Position numbers and translations under genes: made by a program | Shown here: positions 1-8,705 of the stretch, one piece after another | Position numbering within the stretch: position 1 is the first letter of the stretch | Layout: the number at the start of each line of letters is the position of its first letter | Assembly: GCA_041635755.1 (NCBI GenBank) | Contig: JBFKUL010000052.1 | Span: 1-14,622, forward strand | Reading direction: 5' to 3' | From: JBFKUL01 sp041635755 | Lineage (GTDB): Bacteria; Pseudomonadota; Gammaproteobacteria; Burkholderiales; SG8-39 | DNA length: 14,622 nt | The notes under the pieces: generated by a model | The model's database searches: none | Told to the model about the DNA's origin: nothing | The model's input: only the letters and a program-made list of their open reading frames with translations

Positions 1-1464
1 CAGGCAGAGTTTGGCTTTCGAGTTGGCGTGGCAGAAATCGACGATACGCTTCCAGGCGTCGCGCTGGTCTTCGTTCCACAGGCCGGTGCAGCCCGGCGAA
101 ATGCGGCCCTCGGGCGAGGTGCAGGTCATCTCGGTGAACACGAGTCCCGCGCCGCCGACGGCGCGGCTGCCAAGGTGCACGAAATGCCAATCGGTCGGCA
201 TGCCGTCGACCGCCATGTACTGGTCCATCGGCGAGACCACTACGCGATTCTCCAGCGCCATGCCGCGCAGCCGGAAGGGCATGAACATCGGCGGCGCCGG
301 ATGCTCGACGTCGACCTCGAACCCATCGCTGCGCACCTTCCTGGCGAACCACTGCGTGACGTCGGCGAGGAACTCGGGGTCGCGCAGCCCCACGTTGTCG
401 TAGGTGATCTGCTTGGAGCGCGACATGACGCCGAAGGCGAATTGCAGCGGGTCCATGCCCCAGTAGCGCCGCATGTTCTCGAACCAGGCGAGCGACACGT
501 CGGCCGCGTGCTGGGTTTTTTCGACGTCCTCTCGGCGCTGCGAGTCGAAGTGCGCGAGCGCCGTCTTGACCTCGCGCTTGGCGCGCATCGACTCGAACAG
601 GGCGATCGCGTCCTCCATGGCGAGCTTGGTGCCCGAGCCGATCGAGAAGTGCGCCGTAGCCTTGGCATCGCCGATCAGCACGACATTGCCCATCACCCAG
701 GTCTCGTTGCGGATGGTGGGGAAGTTGCGCCACAACGAGCGGTTGAGGATCAGCTTGTGGCCGCCGAGCTCCTCGGCAAACACGCGCTCGATCACCGGCA
801 GCATTTCGGCTTCGGACATCTTGTCGAAGCCGAACTTCTCCCAGGTGTCGGCGCTCGTTTCGATCACCCAGGTCGAGGCGCCCTTCTCGTACTGGTAGCA
901 GTGCGCCAGCATGATGCCGTGCGGCGTCTCGCGGAAGAAGTACTTGAAGGCGTCCAGGGGCTTGGTCGAGCCGAGCCAAGTGAACTTGTTCGGACGCAGG
1001 TCGACGCTCGGCTTGAAGTGCGCTTTGTGGGTTTCACGGATGCGCGAGTTGATGCCGTCGGCCGCGACGATCAGGTCCGAGTCCTTGAACTCCTCGACGC
1101 CTGCGACCTCGCGCTGAAAGTGCAGCCTCACGCCTAGCTCTGCGCAGCGCGTCTGCAGCAGCGTGAGCAGCGTCACGCGCGAGCAGCCGCAAAAGCCGTT
1201 GCCGCCGCAGCGGATGACGTGACCCTTGTAGACCACGTCGACATCGCCCCAGTAGGCGAACGCCCGGCGGATGGCCTCATAGGAGGGGCGGTCGTAGTCG
1301 CGGAAGGTGCCGAGCGTCTCGTCGGAGAACACCACGCCGAAGCCGAAAGTGTCGTCCGGGCGGTTGCGCTCGAGCACCGTGATGTCCCAGTCCGGCCACT
1401 GCTTCTTCGCCAGCAGCGCGAAGTACAGACCGCCCGGGCCGCCGCCAATGATGCTCACTTTCAT
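1..1464 (-). CDS. abmA: Fused FAD monooxygenase / Old-Yellow-Enzyme reductase (2-aminobenzoyl-CoA monooxygenase/reductase type), C-terminus off the window
   Basis: Probable 2-aminobenzoyl-CoA monooxygenase/reductase, a cytoplasmic flavoenzyme that hydroxylates the CoA-activated ring and then reduces it to a non-aromatic product. Relatives are also annotated as salicylyl-CoA 5-hydroxylase/oxidoreductase. The 488 visible residues begin with the FAD dinucleotide-binding motif IIGGGPGG (5-12), followed by the group A hydroxylase motif AADGINSR (134-141) and the second FAD motif VVLIGDAKA (261-269). From about residue 395 ([18 protein letters not shown]) an Old-Yellow-Enzyme-like TIM barrel begins and is cut by the left edge; the family is normally about 770-790 residues. 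The ATG follows AAAGGAG at good spacing. It starts 46 bases after the ridA stop and is the last gene of the operon in view. The two-domain architecture is clear. The substrate (anthraniloyl- rather than salicylyl-CoA) is inferred from the neighbouring ligase, RidA, crotonase and dehydrogenase and the absence of gentisate genes. Confidence 0.88.
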   Translation of the reverse strand, partial: MKVSIIGGGPGGLYFALLAKKQWPDWDITVLERNRPDDTFGFGVVFSDETLGTFRDYDRPSYEAIRRAFAYWGDVDVVYKGHVIRCGGNGFCGCSRVTLLTLLQTRCAELGVRLHFQREVAGVEEFKDSDLIVAADGINSRIRETHKAHFKPSVDLRPNKFTWLGSTKPLDAFKYFFRETPHGIMLAHCYQYEKGASTWVIETSADTWEKFGFDKMSEAEMLPVIERVFAEELGGHKLILNRSLWRNFPTIRNETWVMGNVVLIGDAKATAHFSIGSGTKLAMEDAIALFESMRAKREVKTALAHFDSQRREDVEKTQHAADVSLAWFENMRRYWGMDPLQFAFGVMSRSKQITYDNVGLRDPEFLADVTQWFARKVRSDGFEVDVEHPAPPMFMPFRLRGMALENRVVVSPMDQYMAVDGMPTDWHFVHLGSRAVGGAGLVFTEMTCTSPEGRISPGCTGLWNEDQRDAWKRIVDFCHANSKAKLCL

Positions 1465-1510
1465 AGCCCGCTCCTTTGCTCCATCCCCGGCCGCGCAACG
1501 CGAGGCGTGC

Positions 1511-1909
1511 TCAATCCGGAACCACCGCAGTCGCCTCGATCTCCAGCTTCGCCTCGGCCTCGATCAGCGCGCCGACCTGCACCACCGCCATCGTTGGGTA
1601 GTTGCGTCCCATCAGCTCGCGGTAGGCCACGCCAACCTCCTTCAGCGCGCCCAGGTACTCCTTCTTGTCTAGCACGTACCAGGTGAGTCGCACCAGATGC
1701 TCCGGCTTGCCGCCCGCCTGCGCAAGGACTTCGAGGATATTGGCGAGGGCCTGGCGGAACTGCCCGCCGAAGTCCCTGGCTTCCCAGCGGCCCTCCCCGG
1801 TCCAACCGATCTGGCCGGCGATGTAGACCGTGGTGCCGCCCTTCACGGCGATGCCGTTGGCGAAACCCTTCGGGCGCGCCCAGCCCGGCGGCTGCAGGAT
1901 CGTCATCAT
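1511..1909 (-). CDS. RidA (YjgF/YER057c/UK114) family protein, putative enamine/imine deaminase
   Basis: A 132-residue member of the RidA family, whose characterised members hydrolyse reactive enamines and imines to ketones and ammonia. Family features visible are the early strand with VYIAGQIGW (28-36), the helix [19 protein letters not shown] (48-66), [11 protein letters not shown] (71-81) and the C-terminal segment [17 protein letters not shown] (114-130). In canonical RidA the stretch near the end reads R-x-x-V-x-x-x-x-L-P; here it is [13 protein letters not shown], so the usual substrate-carboxylate arginine is not evident. The first of two consecutive ATGs forms an ATGA overlap with the ligase stop and has GAGGAG upstream, so translation is probably coupled. 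Its position inside an aromatic-CoA operon suggests a pathway-dedicated role on the 2-amino-enone intermediate; this is inference. A general detoxifying role is the alternative. Confidence 0.9.
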   Translation of the reverse strand: MMTILQPPGWARPKGFANGIAVKGGTTVYIAGQIGWTGEGRWEARDFGGQFRQALANILEVLAQAGGKPEHLVRLTWYVLDKKEYLGALKEVGVAYRELMGRNYPTMAVVQVGALIEAEAKLEIEATAVVPD

Positions 1910-3519
1910 GCCCCGCTCCTCAGCTTGAAGCGCTGCAGCTTGCCGGTTTCGGTGCGCGGCAGCACCTCGACGAACTCGATGGCGCGCGGATACTTGTACG
2001 GCGCAATCGAGCTCTTCACGTGATCCTGCAGCTCGGCGACCATGGTGTCGTTGCGTTGATAGCCGGGCTTGAGCACCACGAACGCCTTGACGATGGTGCC
2101 GCGCGCCTCGTCCGGCGAGCCGACGACGCCGCACTCGGCAACCGCGGGATGCTCGAGCAGCGCGCCTTCCACTTCCGGCCCGGCGATGTTGTAGCCCGCC
2201 GAGACGATCATGTCGTCGGTGCGCGCCTGGTAATGGAAGTAGCCGTCCTCGTCCATCGCGTAGGCGTCGCCGGTGACGTTCCAGCCGTTCAGCACGTAGT
2301 CCTTCTGGCGCTCGTCGGCAAGATAGCGGCAGCCGGTCGGGCCCTTGACCGCGAGGCGCCCGACCACGCCCGGCTTGCACGGCTTGCCCTGCTCGTCGAG
2401 CACGGTGGCATGGTAGCCGGGAAGCGCGTAGCCGGTAGCGCCCTGCCGCACGCGCTCGGGCGTGTGCGAGATGAAGATGTGGATCATCTCCGTGGTGCCG
2501 ATGCCGTCGATGATCTCGATGCCGGTCGCCTGCTTGAACAGCTGGCGCGTCGCGTCCGGCAACGCCTCGCCCGCCGAGACGCATTTCTTGAGGCTGGAGA
2601 GATCGTAGTTCTTGGCGATCGAGGCCATGGCGCGGTACATGGTCGGCGCGGTAAAGCATACCGTGGCGCGGAACTTCTGGATCGTCTCGAGCAGCGAGTC
2701 GGGGGCGAGCTTTTCCACCAGCACGGTCGAGGCGCCGAAACGCAGCGGAAAGCACAACATGCCGCCCAGGCCAAAGGTGAAGGCGAGCGGCGGTGTGCCG
2801 CAGATAATGTCGCTCTTCTTCAGCCCGAGGCAGGAACGCGGGAAGGTATCGCACATCGCGAGCACGTCGCGATGGAAGTGCATCGTGCCCTTGGGCAGGC
2901 CCGTGGTGCCAGAGGTAAAGGCGATCAACGCAACATCGTCCGATGCGGTGTCGACGTTCCTGAAGGTGATCGGCTGCTTCGCGGCGAGTGGCTCGACCGA
3001 GTCGGGCTCATCGTCGTGCCAGTACTTCACCGCCTTCAGACTCGGGCACTTCGGCAGCGCCGCGGCGAGATCGGCCTCAAGGCGCTTGTCGCACAGCGCG
3101 TGGCTCACCTGCGCCTTGTCGACGATCTGTGCCAGCTCCTTTGCGCGCAGCAAGGGCATCGTCGCTACGGCGATCCCGCCCGCCTTGACGACCGCGAACC
3201 AGCACGCCGCCATCATCGGGCTGTTCGGGCCGCGCAGCAGCACGCGGTTGCCCGGCACCAGGCCCATCTCCTTGACCAGAAGGTGCGCGATGCGGTTGGC
3301 CTGTGCGAGCAGCTGCGCGTAGGTGGCCTTTCCGTCGGGCGCGCGCAGCGCGACGCGCGCGCCGTTGCCCTGTTTCACCTGCCGGTCGAGCAGCTCGGCG
3401 GCGCAGTTCAGGCGCGCCGGGTATTTCAGCTCCGGCAGCTCGAACAGAAACTGCGGCCATTGCTTGCGCGGCGGCAGATGGTCTCGCGCGAAGGTGTCGG
3501 TGTGAGCGGTTTGCGTCAT
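1906..3519 (-). CDS. abmG: 2-aminobenzoate/benzoate-type CoA ligase (AMP-forming)
   Basis: A 537-residue ANL-superfamily adenylate-forming ligase that activates an aromatic carboxylate with ATP and CoA in the cytoplasm. It has the phosphate-binding loop [10 protein letters not shown] (202-211), aromatic-ligase core segment [12 protein letters not shown] (338-349), adenylate-binding TGDAY (416-420), hinge region [18 protein letters not shown] (430-447), and the C-terminal catalytic lysine K527 in TETGKLQR. The TTEMIHIF segment and overall length match benzoate-CoA and 2-aminobenzoate-CoA ligases rather than acetyl-CoA synthetases. The ATG at 3519 is preceded by GGAG seven bases upstream, and the protein begins [10 protein letters not shown] as relatives do. 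It starts 26 bases after the acyl-CoA dehydrogenase stop, and its own stop overlaps the ridA start by 4 bases. Family assignment is firm. Anthranilate specificity, and hence the symbol, rests on the adjacent monooxygenase/reductase; benzoate or salicylate is possible. Confidence 0.9.
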   Translation of the reverse strand: MTQTAHTDTFARDHLPPRKQWPQFLFELPELKYPARLNCAAELLDRQVKQGNGARVALRAPDGKATYAQLLAQANRIAHLLVKEMGLVPGNRVLLRGPNSPMMAACWFAVVKAGGIAVATMPLLRAKELAQIVDKAQVSHALCDKRLEADLAAALPKCPSLKAVKYWHDDEPDSVEPLAAKQPITFRNVDTASDDVALIAFTSGTTGLPKGTMHFHRDVLAMCDTFPRSCLGLKKSDIICGTPPLAFTFGLGGMLCFPLRFGASTVLVEKLAPDSLLETIQKFRATVCFTAPTMYRAMASIAKNYDLSSLKKCVSAGEALPDATRQLFKQATGIEIIDGIGTTEMIHIFISHTPERVRQGATGYALPGYHATVLDEQGKPCKPGVVGRLAVKGPTGCRYLADERQKDYVLNGWNVTGDAYAMDEDGYFHYQARTDDMIVSAGYNIAGPEVEGALLEHPAVAECGVVGSPDEARGTIVKAFVVLKPGYQRNDTMVAELQDHVKSSIAPYKYPRAIEFVEVLPRTETGKLQRFKLRSGA

Positions 3520-3545
3520 CGTGCGGCTCCGTTCTTCCTTTTCTG

Positions 3546-4732
3546 TCAGTGTGGCGGTGTTGGTGCTGCGTCCTTCAGCAATTCGCGAGCAATGATGAGC
3601 TTCTGCACTTCGGTGGCGCCCTCGTAGATGCGCAGCGCCCGTACCTCCCGGTACAGGCGCTCGACCGGGTTGCCCCGCTGCACGCCGAGGCCGCCCAGGA
3701 TCTGCACCGCGCAATCGATCACTTCCTGCGCCGCCTCGGTGGCATGCATCTTGGCCATCGCCGCCTCGCGCGTGACGCGCTTGCCCTTCGCGTCGCGCGC
3801 CCACGCCGAGCGGTAGGTGAGCAGCGCCCCGGCCTCGATCGCGGTCGCCATGTCGGCGAGCTTCGCCTGCGTCATCTGGAACTCGCCGAGCTTCTGGCCA
3901 AACATCTCGCGGCTGCGCGCGCGGGCGAGCGCCTCGTCGAGCGCGCGGCGCGCAAAGCCGAGCGCCGCTGCGGCGACGGTGGTGCGAAACACATCGAGAT
4001 TGCGCATCGCCAGCTTGAACCCCTCGCCCGGTGCACCAAGCAATTGCTCGGCGGCAATGCGGCAGCCCTCGAAGCGCACCGTGGCCATCGGGTGCGGCGC
4101 CACGATGTCGATGCGCTCGGAGCAATCAAGGCCGGGCGTGCTGGCGTCGACCACGAAGGCGGAAATGCCCCGCGTGCCCGCGCCCTCCCCGGTGCGCGCG
4201 AATACAACGTAGAAATCGGCGATGCCGCCGTTCGAAATCCAGGTCTTGGCACCGTCGATCACCCAATGCTCGCCGTCGCGACGCGCTGCGGTCTTGAGCG
4301 CGGCGACATCCGAGCCTGCGTCGGGCTCCGAAAGCGCGAACGCCGCAATCGCCTGTCCGGCCGCCACGCGCGGCAGGTAACGTTGCTTGAGCGCACGGCT
4401 TCCCGCGAGGGCGATCGGCCCGCTGCCCAGGCCCTGCATGACGAAGGCGAAATCGGCGAGCCCCGCGTGGTACGCAAGCACCTCGCGCAGCAGCGCGATC
4501 GAGCGCACGTCGAACGCATCCCCGCCCGGGGCGCAGTGCGCGAGAAAGCCGGCCGCGCCCAGGTCTTTCACCAGTCGGCGGCAGATTGCGTCCGCGCGCG
4601 TTCCGGCGGGCGCGCGCACGTCCTCCTCGTGTGCGTAGGTGAGGCCTTGCGCTGCCCAGGCGTCGGCCTCGCGCGCCAGCGCGGCGTGCAGCGGCTCGAA
4701 GAACGGCCAGTCGTAGTGCGCGAAGCGGTCCA

Positions 4733-4733
<1 letters not shown>
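3546..4733 (-). CDS. Acyl-CoA dehydrogenase
   Basis: A 395-residue FAD-dependent acyl-CoA dehydrogenase, the usual length for this family, expected to introduce a C=C bond in a CoA thioester and pass electrons to ETF. It shows the flavin/substrate signature [19 protein letters not shown] (132-150), the [14 protein letters not shown] segment (157-170), the [18 protein letters not shown] helix (278-295), the [23 protein letters not shown]-terminal domain motif (344-365) and the probable catalytic base E371 in IYEGATEVQ. The ATG at 4733 shares one base with the stop of the crotonase gene (TGATG), with AGGAG just upstream. In this operon it probably oxidises the ring-derived alicyclic or dicarboxylic CoA ester after anthraniloyl-CoA dearomatisation. 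That step is inferred from context; the exact substrate cannot be read from the sequence. Confidence 0.93.
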
Positions 4734-5547
<814 letters not shown>

Positions 5548-5551
<4 letters not shown>

Positions 5552-6102
5552 CGCGGTTCCTTTTTCTCGGTGATCTCGAGGCAGTGCTGCTTCAGCTTGG
5601 CGAGCAGACCGAGCAGCTCGGCATGCTCGCGGCGGCTCAGGCCGGAGAGGACCGATACGATCCACGCCTCGTGCTCGCGCGCCATCTCGGCGAACACGCG
5701 CTCGCCGGCGCGCGTCAGGCGCACGCGAAAGGCGCGCCGGTCGGCGGGCTCGGCGAGGCGCTCGACGAGCTTCTCGCGCGCCAGCTGGTCGACGATGCCG
5801 GTGACATTGCCGCCGGTGACCATCATGCGGCGCGAAAGCGCGTTCATCTTCAGGCCCGCGGGGTGGCGCTCGAGCTGCGACAGCAGGTCGAAGCGCGGCA
5901 GGGTGGTGGCGAAACGCTCGCGCAGCCGGCCGCGCACATGGCGCTCGATGAGCTGGGTGCAAGTGAGCAGTCGCAGCCACAGGCGCAGCGCGCGGTGCTC
6001 GCCGGCGCGCGAGGCGGACTCGCGATCCTCCTGGGCTCGCGCGTCGCGCGCGCCGCGGCGCGGCGCGGCCCGCTCGGCGGCGACGGGGGTCGGACGCAGC
6101 AT
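5548..6102 (-). CDS. MarR-family transcriptional regulator, probable autoregulated operon repressor
   Basis: A 184-residue MarR-type winged-helix regulator. After a long basic, low-complexity N-terminus (about 1-35) come the dimerisation helix [16 protein letters not shown] (38-53), the winged helix-turn-helix beginning [12 protein letters not shown] (70-81), recognition helix region [18 protein letters not shown] (96-113) and the wing with the DRR signature [15 protein letters not shown] (119-133). The ATG at 6102 has TTGGAG just upstream. It is the first gene of the aromatic-acid operon and overlaps the crotonase start by 4 bases. A 22-bp palindrome lies 16 bases upstream of its start, so it probably represses its own operon. 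MarR regulators in such pathways often respond to aromatic acids or aryl-CoA esters; that the ligand here is the ligase product is a guess. The first 30 or so residues might not be translated if a later start is used. Confidence 0.92.
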
Positions 6103-6118
6103 GGAAGCTCCAAGCCTG

Positions 6119-6140
6119 AATAGATTAAGCCTAAAGTATT
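6119..6140. promoter_or_regulatory. 22-bp dyad-symmetric site, putative MarR operator
   Basis: On the minus strand the site fits AATAnnTTArGCyTAAnnTATT, with 16 of 22 positions self-complementary and mismatches confined to symmetric positions. It is strikingly AT-rich against its GC-rich surroundings. Its size and its position 16 bases upstream of the marR start are typical of MarR-family operators. It adjoins and partly overlaps a possible -10 element, so binding would block transcription. Confidence 0.65.
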
Positions 6141-6166
6141 CTGCCGCCGCGCGCGGCGCGTGTCAC
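6138..6166 (-). promoter_or_regulatory. Possible sigma-70-type promoter for the aromatic-acid operon
   Basis: On the minus strand a GTGACA hexamer (6161-6166, five of six bases of the -35 consensus) is followed after 17 bases by CAGAAT (6138-6143, four of six of the -10 consensus). The start of transcription would fall inside the 22-bp palindrome and give a leader of roughly 30 bases with the marR ribosome site. The match is moderate, and the spacer is almost pure G+C. Confidence 0.35.
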
Positions 6167-6180
6167 GCTGCAGCGCGACA
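6161..6180. repeat. 20-bp near-perfect palindrome in the intergenic region
   Basis: The plus-strand sequence TGTCACGCTG followed by CAGCGCGACA is a palindrome with nine of ten arm positions matching. It overlaps the possible -35 of the aromatic operon and lies 14 bases past the stop of the upstream SUMF1-like gene. It could be a second regulator-binding site or a transcript-end hairpin for the upstream gene; no T-run follows on the minus strand, which weakens the terminator reading. Confidence 0.4.
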
Positions 6181-6194
6181 TTCACCGCACGACG

Positions 6195-7052
6195 CTAGGG
6201 GCGCGTCTCGCGGACCAGGCGAAAGCCGATCAGGATGTGGCGCAGGTCGACCGGGCGGCCATGGCGCGCGGCCGGGCGGCAGACGCCGCAACCGCGGTCG
6301 TCCCACGAGCCGCCCTTGACGAGCGCACGTCCCGCGCCCGCCTCGCTCGAAGTCCACTCGTAGACCTGCCCCGCGGCATCGAGCAGGCCGTAAGGACTTG
6401 CGCCGCGCGGGTGCGCGCCCACCGGCGAGGTGTCGAATGGACCGGCGTCGTGACTGTTCAGACGCGACGCATCGAAGTCCTCGCCCCATGGAAAGGCGCG
6501 CCCGTCGGTACCGCGCGCGGCCTTTTCCCATTCGAGCTCGCTCGGCAGTCGCCAGCGCGCGCCGGTCTGCTGCGAAAGCCACGCGGCGTAGGCGCGCGCA
6601 TCGGCCTGGCTGATGAGCACCACCGGGTGGTCCTCGCGCCCGGCCGGCGGCTTGCCGTCGGTCCAGGCGTGGCGCCGAGTACGCGACCAGGGATGGATCA
6701 GGCCGTAGGACGCCCAGGTTGCCCGATCGATATCCGGCGCGCGATGCCCGCTCGCTGCGACAAAGGCGGCGTATTGCCGGTTGGTGATCGGCGTGCGCGT
6801 GATTGCGAAGGCGCGCGTCGTCTCCGGGCCGCGCGGGCGCTCGCCCTCATACCAGCCTTGCGCTCGCGTAATCGGCGATCCGTAGGCGCGCTCATCCAAG
6901 CGATAGGCGTCGTTGCGCTCGGCCTCGCTCGACCCGGCGATGAACGCGCCCGCCGGCACTTCGACGCTCGCCGGGCGCCAGGGCTGCGCCATGGCGGGCG
7001 CGGCGAGCATCACGATCGCCGGCAGCAACCAGGCGAACGCGGACCGGTGCAT
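6195..7052 (-). CDS. Secreted SUMF1/FGE-sulfatase-fold protein
   Basis: A 285-residue formylglycine-generating-enzyme-fold protein. A signal peptide with AMA cleavage near residue 22 (hydrophobic core LLPAIVMLAAPA) predicts export to the periplasm. Family motifs are ITRTPITNRQYAAF (84-97), HPVVLISQADARAYAAWLS (142-160), WRLPSELEWEKAARG (167-181), YGLLDAAGQVYEWTSS (221-236) and GGSWDDRGCGVCRPAAR (247-263), ending in GFRLV. C255 lines up with one of the two FGE copper-site cysteines, but a partner five residues earlier is missing (position 250 is W; C258 is three residues later). Formylglycine formation is therefore doubtful, and no sulfatase gene is near. More likely it is one of the many FGE-fold proteins with another role. 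Its ATG shares a base with the GST stop, so it is the last gene of a four-gene chain. Confidence 0.85.
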   Translation of the reverse strand: MHRSAFAWLLPAIVMLAAPAMAQPWRPASVEVPAGAFIAGSSEAERNDAYRLDERAYGSPITRAQGWYEGERPRGPETTRAFAITRTPITNRQYAAFVAASGHRAPDIDRATWASYGLIHPWSRTRRHAWTDGKPPAGREDHPVVLISQADARAYAAWLSQQTGARWRLPSELEWEKAARGTDGRAFPWGEDFDASRLNSHDAGPFDTSPVGAHPRGASPYGLLDAAGQVYEWTSSEAGAGRALVKGGSWDDRGCGVCRPAARHGRPVDLRHILIGFRLVRETRP

Positions 7053-7693
7053 CAGAAATACGGCGCTTCGATCTTCTCGCTCGCAAATGCGCGTTGCACA
7101 GCGGGGCGCGCAAACACCTTCTCGAGAAACGCGCCCAGATGCGCGCGCACACGCGCCGGCTGCTGCATGTTGCGCGTCCAGCGCGCGAGCATCAGCAAGT
7201 AGGGGTCGGCGGCACAATAACGCTCTCCGAGGAGATAGGGCCCACCGTTGGCGCCGAGCACGTGGTCGCAGAAATCGAGCATGCCGGCGACGCGCGCCTC
7301 GGCGCGGCTTTTCACCTGCGACGCGGCCCCCGAATCTTCGGTCAATCGCTCTGGGTAGAAATACAGCATCAGCTCGGCCTGCAGCGTGTTCGTGAGATAG
7401 ACGAGCCACTTGTAGAACTGCGCACGCGCCTCGGTGCCGATCGCCGGCGCGAGCTCGGCCTCGGGGTGGCGATCGGCGAGATGCAGGCAGATCGCCGCCG
7501 ACTCGTAGAGCACCATGCCGCCGTCCACCAACGTCGGGATGCGGCCGTGCGGATTGAGCTTCAGGTACTCGGGATTCTTATGCGCGTTCTGCGTCCGATC
7601 GAGCAGCATCAACTCGTAGCGCGCGCCGATCTCCTCGAGCAGGATATGCGGCGCGAGGTTCGCGTTGCCGGGGTAGTAGTAGAGCTGGAGCAT
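7052..7693 (-). CDS. Glutathione S-transferase family protein
   Basis: A 213-residue cytosolic GST. The thioredoxin-like N-terminal domain carries YYYPGNANLAPHILLEEIG (5-23), the cis-proline RIPTL (51-55) and the glutathione gamma-glutamyl-binding pair YESAAI (63-68). The helical C-terminal domain contains the conserved N-capping segment YCAADPYLLMLARW (159-172) with D163. The ATG lies four bases after the stop of the HAD gene; no strong ribosome site is visible, so reinitiation after that gene is likely. An in-frame ATG eleven codons upstream would overlap the HAD gene and extends past the normal GST start, so it was not chosen. The stop overlaps the SUMF1-like start. The class and substrate cannot be told from the sequence. 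Confidence 0.92.
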   Translation of the reverse strand: MLQLYYYPGNANLAPHILLEEIGARYELMLLDRTQNAHKNPEYLKLNPHGRIPTLVDGGMVLYESAAICLHLADRHPEAELAPAIGTEARAQFYKWLVYLTNTLQAELMLYFYPERLTEDSGAASQVKSRAEARVAGMLDFCDHVLGANGGPYLLGERYCAADPYLLMLARWTRNMQQPARVRAHLGAFLEKVFARPAVQRAFASEKIEAPYF

Positions 7694-7697
7694 GCGG

Positions 7698-8357
7698 TTA
7701 CCGATCGGGTAGGCGGACTGCCGCATTGTGCGCCAACCGGCGATCCCGGCGCCGCAACGGCGCCAGTGCCTCGGCGATCTCGGCCGCCGAGCGTGCGCGC
7801 ACGGCCTGCATGCCGGCGCGGCGTGCACCCGCCACGTTCTCCTCCGTGTCGTCGATAAGAAGGATGCGGTTGAGTGGCGCGCCGATCGCCGCCGCCACCC
7901 GTTCATAGGCGCGCGCCTCTGGCTTGCGCGCACCCAGCTCGAAGGACACGAACACGCGGCGGAAATGCACCAGAGTCGGCGCATAGCGCGCCTGCCAGAC
8001 CGCACGGTGCGTAGGGTTCGAGTTGCTGAAGGCGTACAGCGGCACGCGCGGCGCAAACTCGGCGAGCAGGTCTACGACGCCGGGCATCTCGCCGACGAAC
8101 ACCGCGTTCCAGCCCCGCTCGAGTTGCTCGTCGTCGAGCGAGATATCGAGCGCCTTGCGCAACGTCGCGTAGTATGCGGCCGCGTCGATTTCGCCGCGCT
8201 CATGGCGCTCATAGGCGGCGTCGAAGACGAACCGCTCGCGCAGCGCCTGCTGCGCAACCTGCGCGAGCGTCGCCCATGCCGCGATGACGCGCTCGAAGTC
8301 GATCTCGACGACCACGCCGCCAAGGTCAAACAGCAGCGCCTCGACGTCGTGGCTCAT
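7698..8357 (-). CDS. HAD-superfamily hydrolase, YihX-like sugar-phosphatase type
   Basis: A 219-residue HAD-family hydrolase. The four motifs are visible: nucleophile D11 in LLFDLGGVVVEIDF, motif II FSNSNPTHRAVW (110-121), motif III K145 in ELGARKPEARAYE, and motif IV acidic pair D169-D170 in ILLIDDTEENVAGA. The position two residues after the nucleophile is glycine, not the aspartate of classical phosphatases; E. coli YihX (alpha-glucose-1-phosphate phosphatase) has the same feature. The cap segment HERGEIDAAAYY and RGWNAVFVG also resembles YihX. The last 20 or so residues are basic and poorly conserved. The ATG overlaps the preceding small membrane protein stop as ATGA. The fold and YihX-like group are well supported, but the substrate is unknown. 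Confidence 0.9.
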   Translation of the reverse strand: MSHDVEALLFDLGGVVVEIDFERVIAAWATLAQVAQQALRERFVFDAAYERHERGEIDAAAYYATLRKALDISLDDEQLERGWNAVFVGEMPGVVDLLAEFAPRVPLYAFSNSNPTHRAVWQARYAPTLVHFRRVFVSFELGARKPEARAYERVAAAIGAPLNRILLIDDTEENVAGARRAGMQAVRARSAAEIAEALAPLRRRDRRLAHNAAVRLPDR

Positions 8358-8596
8358 GCCGCGATGCGCAGGGCGATGTAGGGCACCAGGTTGAACAGGA
8401 TGATGCACAGCTTGTAGAACGCCAAGGCGGCGTAGTGGAGCGCGTCGAAGCGCTCCACCGACAGGCGGAACCATCTGCCGTGAAAGCGATGCATCCAGTC
8501 GTGCGCCAGAGTAAACATGGCGAACCACACTACCAGCACGCCATAGTTGATCGCAGCGTTCCAGAGGAGGACCTCGGCGAAGAATTCAACGTTCAT
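8354..8596 (-). CDS. Small two-helix membrane protein (resembles DUF6868)
   Basis: An 80-residue protein of unknown function with two predicted membrane helices, about residues 8-30 (VLLWNAAINYGVLVVWFAMF) and 56-78 (ALAFYKLCIILFNLVPYIAL). The conserved-looking loop between them is LAHDWMHRFHGRWFRLSVER. The pattern matches, from memory, the DUF6868 family of short bacterial membrane proteins. The ATG at 8596 is chosen because GGGAGG sits eight bases upstream; a GTG three codons earlier lies inside that ribosome site. It starts a chain with the HAD, GST and SUMF1-like genes, overlapping the HAD start by 4 bases. The 109 bases upstream show no clear promoter or terminator. Confidence 0.85.
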   Translation of the reverse strand: MNVEFFAEVLLWNAAINYGVLVVWFAMFTLAHDWMHRFHGRWFRLSVERFDALHYAALAFYKLCIILFNLVPYIALRIAA

Positions 8597-8705
8597 GCGT
8601 CGCACCTCCCGCGTCGCCGGATACGGGATCTTGAATCACCCCTCGATGGTACCGGTGTCCGCGGGAGAGCGCGAGGCGCGCACCGGGATGCCGCCCGGCA
8701 TGCGC

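Noticed and set aside
6195..7052. A true formylglycine-generating enzyme (sulfatase maturase)
   Set aside because: The second copper-site cysteine is not at the required spacing and there is no sulfatase neighbour, so only the fold is claimed.
8597..8705. Terminator at the ATGCC-GCCC-GGCAT hairpin between the ankyrin and small membrane protein genes
   Set aside because: The stem is only five bases with a four-base loop and no T-run, which is expected by chance in such GC-rich DNA.
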